Part shown: positions 45,141 to 54,400 of the stretch, one piece after another
Layout: each line of letters opens with the position of its first letter
Position numbering within the stretch: position 1 is the first letter of the stretch
Origin: Gautieria morchelliformis
Taxonomy: Eukaryota > Basidiomycota > Agaricomycetes > Gomphales > Gomphaceae
NCBI GenBank assembly: GCA_015179125.1
Contig: WHVA01000329.1
Span: 62,001-126,000 of the forward strand
Direction: 5' to 3'
Length of the DNA: 64,000 nt
The notes under the pieces: model-generated
Databases searched by the model: none
Told to the model about the DNA's origin: nothing
The model's input: the letters and a program-made list of their open reading frames with translations, nothing else
Position numbers and translations under genes: made by a program

Positions 45141-45508
45141 GGATGTTATTTAAATCTATTTTAGAAAAAATTCAGAAAAATATAAAGCACATGTGACAAT
45201 ACAATATAATGAAAAAAAAAGAAAGGAACCAATGAAATTACAAACACAAATAAAATAAAATACATGGCAATGCATTAAAAAAGAGATATTACCTACCAAT
45301 AGAAATCCAGCCAAGCCAATAGATAGCCAGCCAAGCCAAGCAAAAGATAGCTAGCCTGCCAAAGCAATAGACAGCCAGCCAGCTAAAGGAGGAGACACCA
45401 TAGAGAGCAGACAGCAGACGGAGCAGAGCAGACAGGGAACAGAGCAGACAGCAGCAAGAGGAATTGCCGGTGGGCAGATTCCTGCCATTCCATCCTTACC
45501 GTTCTGCC

Positions 45509-45563
45509 TTTATACCGTGCGCGCGCGTCGTGCACGGACCACGCGCGAACGGGTCACGTGACC
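45509..45563 (-). promoter_or_regulatory. C5 promoter: TATA box and CACGTG palindrome
   Basis: TATAAA on the minus strand at 45509-45514, GGTCACGTGACC at 45552-45563 and a second AGTCACGTGACC at 45656-45667. Confidence 0.6.
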
Positions 45564-45706
45564 GCTGCGCCAGCGCAGGGTTGAGCGCTGGAGCCCGCGA
45601 ACCGCCAGGGGCTCGCGGCTGCGCCGCTCGCGCTCCAGGTTCACGCTGGTCTGCCAGTCACGTGACCGCTGCGCAGCCTTGGTGCTCGCGGCTGCGCCGC
45701 TCGCCG

Positions 45707-45745
45707 CTGACATAATTTTTATGTAATATTATTTATAAGCGGCGC
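45707..45745 (-). promoter_or_regulatory. C5 5' stem-loop with TAATATTAC
   Basis: TAATATTAC on the minus strand at 45723-45731, inside the same CCGCT...AGCGG stem as N1, with the same weakened left arm (CCGCTTAT). Confidence 0.55.
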
Positions 45746-45782
45746 CCACAACCTCCCACCGTGCTGCTTTCACCTATAGGAA

Positions 45783-45926
45783 TGCAAATTGATTACTTTG
45801 ATTTTCCCCAATGCACTTGACCTTACTGATATGTTAGACTTACCGATGCATTAGACTTACTGGTGCGTTTGACCTTACCAAGGCATTTGACTTGCACCCC
45901 TGCGCAAAGCGCGGGTATCCACCTAG
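45783..45926 (+). mobile_element. 3' tail of Helitron H3
   Basis: TGCAAATTGATTACTTTG onward matches the H1 tail from its TGCAAATT (about 17918) to the terminus with only a few differences, and joins the sequence that stops at 36265. It contains iterons and the hairpin (45899-45915, one G-T pair, AAA loop) and ends in CTAG at 45926. Confidence 0.85.
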
Positions 45927-46073
45927 TCTAAGTATGAAACGAGCACGGTGGGTTGTGGGCGCTGCTGACTAATAATGTTATGTAAAAATTAGGTCAGCGG
46001 AGCGAGCGGCGCAGCCGCGAGCCCTAGGCCCCTGGCCCAGGCCAGACCATTGGCGCTGCGCAGCAGCGTCCCA

Positions 46074-46147
46074 GGTCACGTGACCGGTTCACGTGCGTCG
46101 CGACCATACGAGGGTGGTCTGTGCACGACCCTTCGCTTGGTATAAAG
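46074..46147 (+). promoter_or_regulatory. N6 promoter: CACGTG palindrome and TATA box
   Basis: GGTCACGTGACC at 46074-46085 and TATAAAG at 46141-46147. Confidence 0.6.
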
Positions 46148-46299
46148 AGAGCGATGCTGCAGCCGCACTCCCCACTGGTGTCTTTCTGTGTTCTGGCTGT
46201 ACTGGTGGGCTTACTATTGCTTTGGCTTGGCTCTGTGTGTCTCTGTGTGCCTCTGGGCTTCTCTGGGCTTCTCTGCCTTTGGCTGTGAAATGACACCAG

Positions 46300-46800
46300 C
46301 TTCTGCTTCAATGGCCTGTATATTTTTTCAATATTTTTTCGCAAATAGCTATCAATAAACCTAACTTGCTAACCTTAACAATAGCCAACTTACATATCCT
46401 GTACATTTTTTGATATTTTTTCGCAAATAGACATCAATAAATCTAACTGGCTAACCTCAGCCACCTTAACTATCCAGTAAATCTTTTTGACATTTTTTTG
46501 CAAATGGATATCAATAACTTATACTGACTTTGCTCAAGTTGATAACAACTTCTGTTTTAATGTAGTGTGTTTGTTTTTATCTTTTTTTGAAAAATAAATA
46601 TAGATATCAATGAATTATCCTGACTTTGCTAAAATTAATACCAGCTTCAGGGTAAATGTACTGTACATTTTTTGACATTTTTTCAAAAGGTAGATATCAA
46701 TAAATTATCCAGGCTTTGCTAAAATTAATTACAACAGCTGCTTAAATGTGGTTTCTTTTGCTATTTTATTTATGTCTATATAAATAGATACTGATACATG
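46300..46800 (+). repeat. N6 array of about 90-bp modules
   Basis: Five to six units separated by TTTTTTCGCAAATAG- or TTTTTTCAAAAGGTAG-like boundaries. Confidence 0.6.
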
Positions 46801-46804
46801 TCCC

Positions 46805-47338
46805 TGATATGTGTGAGGACATGTTACGTGTGAGGACACGCTACCTGTGGGGACACATTACATGTGAGGACATGTTATGTGTGAGGACACGCTACCTGTG
46901 GGGACACGTTACGTGCGAGGACACGCTACCTGTGAGGACACGTTACGTGTGGGGACACGTTACATGTATCTATATGTCACAGAATAGATACTGATACATG
47001 TCCCTGATATGTGTGAGGACATGTTACGTGTGAGGACATGCTACCTGTGGGGACATGTTACATGTATCTATATGTCACAGAATAGATACTGATACATGTC
47101 CCTGATATGTGTGAGGACATGTTACGTGTGAGGACACGCTACCTGTGGGGACACATTACATGTGAGGACACATTACGTGCGAGGACATGCTACTTGTGAG
47201 GACACGTTACGTGCGAGGACATGCTACCTGTGAGGACACGTTACCTGTGAGGACACGTTACCTGAGGGGACATGCTACCTGTGAGGACACGTTACATGTG
47301 GGGACACACTACCTGTGAGGACACGTTACCTGTGAGGA
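46805..47338 (+). repeat. N6 18-bp minisatellite with higher-order repeats
   Basis: 18-bp units (GTGAGGACACGTTACGT type). A larger unit of roughly 90-180 bp that includes the module end (GATACTGATACATGTCCCTG) and a few minisatellite units recurs near 46790, 46990 and 47085, so part of the array grew by higher-order duplication. Confidence 0.75.
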
Positions 47339-47341
47339 CCT

Positions 47342-47605
47342 CGCAACAACCAAGCCCCTGGTTCTAACACCAATGCCCGGAAGAGCACCCCAGACCTTTC
47401 TGACAAACTTGGGAAGGACAGCAAGCTAACCCCCACAGAACGCCAGCATCACATGGACAACAACCTTTGCCTTTTCTGCGGGAAAGGAGGTCACGTCGCT
47501 CGCGACTGCACCCGAGCTTCTGCTTCCGCCGCCAAAGCCAAGGGCCCCGCAGTGAAGACGGAAGAGAAATCCGAAGTGACTCCCGCTACTGATGCAAAAA
47601 AATAG
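47342..47605 (+). CDS. G1 gag C-terminus with CCHC zinc knuckle (partial)
   Basis: Frame enters at 47342 and stops at TAG 47603-47605. It includes CLFCGKGGHVARDC, a C-x2-C-x4-H-x4-C knuckle that binds RNA in retrotransposon nucleocapsids, followed by a Lys/Glu-rich tail. The N-terminal capsid part is gone. Confidence 0.8.
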   Translation, partial: RNNQAPGSNTNARKSTPDLSDKLGKDSKLTPTERQHHMDNNLCLFCGKGGHVARDCTRASASAAKAKGPAVKTEEKSEVTPATDAKK

Positions 47606-47649
47606 TCAGCAGTCCTCTGGCCTCCGCATGAGCTGAGGGCTGTGTTGAC

Positions 47650-48307
47650 CCCATTCATGCGATAAACGAGGTTAAACTCAACGCATCTGCTCTTTCGTCC
47701 TCCGACTCCCTCTCGGTTCCGCTCACTTCAGACACCATTTCCGCACCCCCGTTTACAGCATTGATCGACTCTGGTTTGACTCATTGTTTCCTCGATTCCG
47801 ACTTTGTTCTGAAACATAAACTTCCGACCTGCAACATTCCGACAATTCCGCTCTGCCTGTTCAACGGGTCATCCAACACGGTAATTTCCCAAGTCGTGGA
47901 CCTGTCTATCCGTTTTGCTACTGGGGACAACCATGAAGTTACGTTTTACGTTACTCCGCTAGATGCTAGCTGTTCCGTTGTACTAGGACACAATTGGCTC
48001 ACCCAATATAATCCGTCGATTAACTGGGCATTGGGTCAAATACAGTTCCGTACCCCAGATCAACTTCTGTCATTTCCGACGTCGTCTGCAAAGATGGCTC
48101 AAGCCTCTTCTGCAACTCGTGGATTCAGCTCCGCACTCCTGTCCCACTTTAGCACCTCCGTCCCTCGAAGCTCCTCGAATTGCGCTCGTTTCCACCACTG
48201 CTTTCCGCGTATTGCAACGGCAAGAAGATATGACCGTTTTCTAGCTTCACCTTTCTGATTCGGCTTCAGTCAAGGCTCGTTCCACCTCGACTTCTGCTCC
48301 GGTCGAT
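47650..48307 (+). pseudogene. G1 aspartic protease region
   Basis: Retropepsin-like: ALIDSGLTHCFLDSDF has the catalytic DSG (usual form D-S/T-G), and VVLGHNWLTQYNPSINW is the conserved C-terminal signature. The frame shifts near 48150. The downstream frame towards RT has TAG at 48242-48244, one C-to-T step from CAG. The protease would mature the Gag-Pol polyprotein; this copy is not continuous. Confidence 0.75.
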
Positions 48308-49912
48308 ATGAGCTCAGTTCTGGAAGAATATTGTGACTTCCTGGACGTGTTCAACAAGGCCAAAGCCGATAAACTGGCTGAACATCGACCTTACGATTTG
48401 AAGATAGATTTGGAAGAAGGAGCATCTCCACCCCTTGGACCGATCTACTCCCTTTCGCAAAGTGAACTCCAAACTCTCCGAGAGTTCATCGATGAACACC
48501 TCAACATGGGCTTCATCCACCCTTCGCTGTCTCCGCATGGCGCTCCGGTCCTTTTCGTCAAGAAGAAGGATGGATCTCTCCGCCTCTGCATCGATTTCCG
48601 CGGACTCAACGCCCTCACTAAGAAGGACAAATATCCGCTTCCGCGCATTTCCGACTTACTCGACACTCCCCGCAGGGTGAAGATCTACACCAAAATTGAC
48701 CTCCGGCACGCTTATCACCTTGTCCACGTCCGGGAAGGTGACGAGTGGAAAACCACTTTCCGCACTCGTTATGGTGCTTTTGAGTGGGTTGTCATGCCTT
48801 TCGGTCTAACCAATGCTCCCGCCGCTTTTCAGCGATTCATGAACGACGTATTTTCCGACCTTCTCGACGTATGCATCCTAGTCTACATTGACGACATCCT
48901 CATCTATTCCGACACACCGGAAAAACATCGGGAACATGTCCGCGAAGTACTCCGCCGTCTCCGCAAACACCATCTCTACGCAAAAGCAGAGAAATGCGAA
49001 TGGCATCGCGACACGGTCGAATACCTCGGCTACATCCTCTCTCCAACAGGTCTTACCATGGCAGAGGACAAAGTCAAGGCAATTCAAGAATGGCCGGAAC
49101 CCCGACGTGTTAAGGATGTGCAGTCCTTCCTTGGCTTCGCCAACTTTTACCGGCGTTTCATTTATAATTTTTCCGACATTACTGTTCTGCTCACGCGTCT
49201 CACCAGGAAGGGTGCCCCATGGAATTTCACTCCGGAATGCCGTTCCGCATTTGAAGCCCTCAAAGCGGCCTTCACTACGGCTCTGATACTCGGCTTCTGG
49301 ATTCCTGATGCCCAACTTGTGCTTGAAACCGACGCTTCCGACTACGCGCTAGCTGCAATCCTTTCCATTATTTCCCCTGACGACGGAGAAATTCATCTGA
49401 TCGCTTTTCATTCCCACACCTTTTCCACCCCGGAACTCAACTACGACGTCCACGATAAGGAACTACTTGCGATTTTCGAAGCCTTCAAAATTTGGAGACA
49501 CTACCTCGAAGGTCCAACTTATCCGATCGACATTGTAACGGATCATAAGAACCTTGAGTATTTCGCGACTACTAAGATTTTGACTCGCCGTCAAGTCCGC
49601 TGGTCTGAATATCTCTCACAGTTCAACATGGTAATCCGTTTCTGCCCCGGAAAGCTCGGAGCAAAACCCGACGCACTCACTAGACGTTGGGACGTCTACC
49701 CAAAAGAGGGAAGTAGCGACTATGCCAGCGTTAATCCGCACAACTTCCGCCCAGTATTCTCCACTGAGAAACTGGCATCGTCCCTGCGTGCCACAGCATT
49801 GCAGTTTCTGCTACTCCGCGCCTCAATCATTATGGACACCGAGTCTCTCCATTCCGACATCCGTTCCGCACTTCATTCCGACCCCATCTCCGCAGCCCAC
49901 CTCGATGACCCA
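48308..49912 (+). CDS. G1 reverse transcriptase and RNase H
   Basis: One open frame from ATG 48308, really the interior of a polyprotein. RT blocks: KKKDGSLRLCIDFRGLN, KIDLRHAYHLVHV, VVMPFGLTNAPAAFQRFMN and the catalytic VYIDDILIYS (about 48880-48910). RNase H: LETDASDYALAAILS, HDKELLAIFEAFKIWRHYL, VTDHKNLEYF. All core residues appear intact. Near 49905-49920 the coding frame moves by one, after which the old frame runs on without meaning to 50068. The enzymes copy element RNA into cDNA in cytoplasmic particles. Confidence 0.9.
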
Positions 49913-51281
49913 CCAGTCCTGGATGGTCCCTTGATTCCGACGGATTTCTCCGGTACAAGTCCCGGATTTACATTCCGGATACCAACGATCTACGACTTCG
50001 CGTGCTCCAGCAAAGCCATGATCATCCGCTCTCAGGACACCAAGGCCAGAACAAAACCCTCAACATAATCCGACGTACCTATACTTGGCCCCTCCTCCGC
50101 ACGATGGTCCAAGACTACTGCAAGTCATGCACCACCTGTATGCGAGCCAAGCCTCAACGTCACAAACCCTACGGCCTCCTGAAGCAACTTCCGATCCCAG
50201 AACAACCGTGGAATTCGATATCCATGGATTTCATTGAGAAACTTCCTAAGTCATCTGGCTATGATACCATTCTAGTAATCGTTGACCGCCTTACAAAGCA
50301 GTCCATCTTTATTCCGACATACGACACCATCACTTCCGCCCAGCTCGCACAGCTCTTTGTGCTCCACGTATTTTCCAAGCACGGAATCCCTTCCCATGTC
50401 ACGTCCGACCGTGGTTCCGAATTCGTGTCATCCTTTTTCCACACACTCGGCAAGGCTCTTGACATGAAGCTCCACTTCACTTCTGGTTATCATCCCAAAG
50501 GAGACGGACAAACAGAACATACTAATCAGACCCTTGAGCAGTATCTCTGCGTCTATTGCAACTACCAACACAGCAATTGGTCTGACCTTCTTCCACTCGC
50601 GGAATTTGCCTACAACAATGCGCCTTCCGCGACCACCGGAATTTCACCCTTTTACGCCAACAAGGGCTATCACCCGAATCTCGCCATCCACCCCGAACGC
50701 GACCTCGCCTCTGCAAGAGCCCGAGATTTCGTTGTGGAACTTGACGACCTTCACCAGCACCTCCGAGAGAACATTACCGCTGCCCAGAAGAGATATCAAA
50801 CTTCTGCCGATCGGAAACGCCTTCCGCAACCGGCATTCGAGATTGGCGACAAAGTCTTTGTCAAAGCGGACAACTTCCGCACTACTCGCCCCTCGAAGAA
50901 GCTCTCTGAAAAATACCTTGGCCCTTACGAGATCATCGCTAAGGCCGGCAGTCGTTCTTTCACTCTCAGACTTCCTGACAATATGCGCGCAGTACATCCG
51001 GTATTCCATGTCTCTATGCTTGAGCCAGCAGTTCCGAACACAATTCCAAATCGAGAACAACCTCCGCCTCCGCCAGTGATCATCGGCGGAGAACCGGAAT
51101 ATGAGATCTCGGAAATTCTCAACTCCAAGCTCGACAGACGATACCGCTGCCAACTCCAGTACCTAGTCAAGTGGGCAGGCTATGAAAACACTGACGAAGA
51201 GACCTCATGGATTTCCGCCACGGAACTAGACCACGCCTCTGACCTCGTCGCTGATTTCCACAAGTCATATCCTGATAAGCC
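49913..51281 (+). pseudogene. G1 integrase and chromodomain, C-terminus split
   Basis: Zinc-binding HHCC region (HDHPLSGHQGQNKT...CKSCTTC), catalytic core with D in SMDFIEKLP, D in TSDRGSEF and E in TEHTNQTLEQYL, then a chromodomain (YEISEILNSK, QYLVKWAGYENTDEETSW). At 51282 the copia LTR begins. Read through, the frame gains about 30 foreign residues and stops at 51364-51366; the true C-terminus is at 55865-55891. Chromodomains guide integration towards histone-marked chromatin in this group. Confidence 0.88.
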
Positions 51282-51445
51282 TATTGTGAGCAGCTTCTAT
51301 AGGCAGTTTAGAACCTGGATGGCGTCAGAAGAAAGTCTGAAGCGCCGTCTTACACGAGTTGGGTAGCTATACTAGTTGCTTAGTAATATTGTCCAAAAAG
51401 AGAAGGTGGTGCCGACTCGGTGACTGGTCAATCGGATTCACAACA
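51282..51445 (-). repeat. Copia 3' LTR (164 bp)
   Basis: Right end of the element on the minus strand. Differs from the 5' LTR at two C/T positions and by the absence of an insertion. Confidence 0.85.
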
Positions 51446-54400
51446 CTCCCCCACGATTGAACCATCGTCGAGTCCGAGTTTCAAGCGTAGCTTCTGGTGC
51501 TGATAGGGGGGCAGGGATTTGGTTAGGAGATCGGCGACGTTGTCCTTCGTGGATACAGGTGAGACTTCGATAGTTCCCTTGTTGATACATTCTCGAATAT
51601 AGTGATATTTGACATCGATGTGTTTCGTTCGTTTGTGAAACACGGCGTTTGCGGCAATAGCGCGAGCACCTAGTGAGTCTGAATATACGTCGAGTGGGAG
51701 TACTTCGAAGTCGAGTTGTTGGAGCAGGGAGATGGTCCACTGCGCGTGCTTTGTGCACTCCGTCAACGCCATGTACTCTGCTTCCGTCGATGACAGTGCG
51801 ACGGTCCTCTGTTTTTGCGCGGCCCATGCTATGGAGCTTCCTGATAGTATGAACACGTAGCCGGTTGTCGATCGTCGGCCGTCAGTGCCAGCGGCCCAAT
51901 CCGAGTCGCTGTAGCTGACGAGTTCAGTGGAGTCGTTCCTTCCGTACGTCAGGGCGTGCGTTTGCATTGTGAACAGGTAACGGAGGACGTGTTGGGCGGC
52001 GAGTAAGTGGTCTGCCGTGGGGTTTGCGCCAAATTGCGAGAGCCGGTTGACCGCGAAGCATATGTCCGGTCTCGAGCCAAGCATGGCGTACATGAGTGAT
52101 CCCACTATTTGTTGGTAGCGTGAGGTGACGGCTGAGTCGGAGAACTTTTCGGTGTTGGGTACAAGCTTTGTGCCTGGCGCGAATGGCGTGTACACTGGTC
52201 TACACTCCAGCATATCGTACCTGGTCAGCATGCGTTCGATATAATGGGATTGATCTATGCTTATCGTTTTTTTTGGGCGATCGCGCGTGATGTGGATTCC
52301 TAAGAAGTGGTTTATCTCCCCTAGGTCAGTGATCTTGTAGCGCGTCCCAATTTTCGCTTTAAGATCGTTGACAGCTGCAAGGACTCCAATTATCGCTATA
52401 TCATCCACATATACGAGCACGATGGTGGGGTGGTCTCCCCCGTCGTCACGTTTGATGAAAATGGATACGTCGCTGGCGATGTTTTTTTGGAATCCTAGGT
52501 TGTCGAGCGTCTCTTGCAGGTGCGCGTGCCATTGCCGTCCTGCTTGCTTTAACCCGTAGATCGCCTTCGACAGTTTGCACACCTTGTTTTCCTTCCCTGG
52601 ACTACAAAACCTTCCGGTTGGTCCATGTACAGTTCTTCATCCAGGTTGCTGTTGAGGTAGGCTGATTTTATGTCGATTTGGTGTACATCTAGGTCGAACC
52701 TCGCTGCAAGTGCTAGCAGTAGCCTCAGGGAGTCGAGCCTGGCCACTGGCGCGAAGGTCTCTTCATAATCAATGCCCAAGGTTTGCAGAAAACCTTTGGC
52801 GACGAGTCGAGCCCGGTACCTGGCGATTTTTCCTTGAGTGTCGCGCTTCGTTAGGTACACCCATCTGCATTTCACCGTGCATCTGTCTTTTGGTAGGTCA
52901 GTTAGCTCCCAAGTCCCGTTATCCAGTAAGCACTTTATGTCTTCTGTCATGGCTCGATGCCAGAATTCGGCTTCTGCGGAGGACATCGCGGCCTGGTACG
53001 ATGTTGGGTCTCCCGTGGGTGTCGTGTCCGCAGCAGCTAGGAACACCGTAATCGCGTTCGTCCATACCGCGGGTACCCAGCGCTGAGCCCTGTCTGGGCT
53101 AGCGTTCGTTGGATCGGGGCGCAGGGACCTCCCAACGATGCGTGCAGATCTTCGCGGAGGTGCTGGTAGGCGTGGTGGAGCCGGTTGTGGGACGTGGCCT
53201 GGGACTGGTGGCCCTGGAGGCGGCGGTGGACCATGTGCTGGTGCGTGGTCTTCGAGATCTTCGTCGTCGCTCTCTGGCATCGCTAACTCGACTAGTTCAG
53301 GCATCGGTTGCAGGGGTTGCGAAAGGTTGGGTTTGGCTGCACGATCGGGACGGTTGGGGCGCGGAGAGGATATACGTTTTCCTCAAATGTAACATCGGTG
53401 GATACTAGGATTTTGTGTGTAGATGGATCCCACAGCTTGTACCCCTTGGTGGATCCATCATATCCTATGAAAATCAGTTTCTTTGACGTTGGGTCGAATC
53501 TGGTGCGCTGCGATGTGGTGTGCGCATAGGTGAGGCAACCAAAGGTTCGGAGATAGCTGAGGTCGGGTGCGCATCCAAAAAGGCATTCATGTGGGGAGAG
53601 GTAATTGCTTGCACGTGAGGGAGCGCGATTTCTTACATGTACAGCTGTGGCAACAGCGCTCTCCCAGAATCCGTGGGACATGCTGGCACTCTGTAGCATG
53701 GCATGCGCGGCTTCCGCGATCGTTCGGTTCGCTCTTTCAGCGACACCGTTCTGTTGCGGTGTGTGTGGCGCGGTAAGTTCGTGCTTTATTCCGTTTTCTG
53801 TGATGTACTGGATGAATTCTGTCGATAGGAATTCCCCCCCGCGATCCGAGCGTATGGCTCGGAGCGTATCTTTGTAGTGCGTGGAGACGAGCGCATGGTA
53901 CTTCTTGAAGCAATCAAAGGTGTCGGCCTTCGTTTGCAAGAAGAATACCCATTTGTAGCACGTGTAGTCATCCACCAGTACGTAGTGGTAGCTATGGCCC
54001 TGGATGGAGCGCGTTCGCATGGGGCCCGCGAGGTCCATGTGGACTAACTCGAACGGTTGAGTGCGGCGGTGAGTTGAGGATTTGAATTTCCTCTTTGTAG
54101 ATTTCCCTAATAGACAGCCTTCGCACGTCGATAGTGCGCGTCGCGAATTTGGATCAATTTGGTCGTTAATCCGTTTCAAGGATGACCAAGATAGGTGACC
54201 GAGGCGAGCATGAAGGGTGTCGATGGGGATTTCTGTTTGCGCTGAGTGGACGGAGGGCGACGCTGAGCTTAGTGCAAGCCAGCAGTGTCGTCCGTCGAGT
54301 TGTCCTACCGCATATTCCACTCTATCTTTGCTGAATATCACTCTAGGGCCTTCGAAAATGACAGAAATCCCTTTTTCTCCGATTCTGAGTATCGAGATGA

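Larger units (their letters stand above)
41888..45782 (-). mobile_element. Composite Helitron C5
   Basis: The 5' end TTCCTATAGGTGAAAGCAGC at 45782 matches the 5' end of H1. Internal terminus at 43361, outer LTR from 42064 with inner LTR 42269-42999, final hairpin and CTAG at 41888. 3,895 bp. It is the first unit of the minus-strand block; its 5' flank on that strand is the A of the H3 target A|T. Confidence 0.78.
45927..47338 (+). mobile_element. Non-autonomous Helitron N6, 3' truncated
   Basis: Starts TCTAAGTATGAAACGAGCAC after H3. It has a stem-loop with TAATGTTAT, promoter, modules and an 18-bp minisatellite. It has no 3' terminus: at about 47339 the sequence changes to gypsy gag. It is the plus-strand relative of N4. 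Confidence 0.75.

Noticed and set aside
50534..51079. Alternative open frames overlapping G1 integrase
   Set aside because: The frame with HHCC, DDE and chromodomain motifs is the real one.
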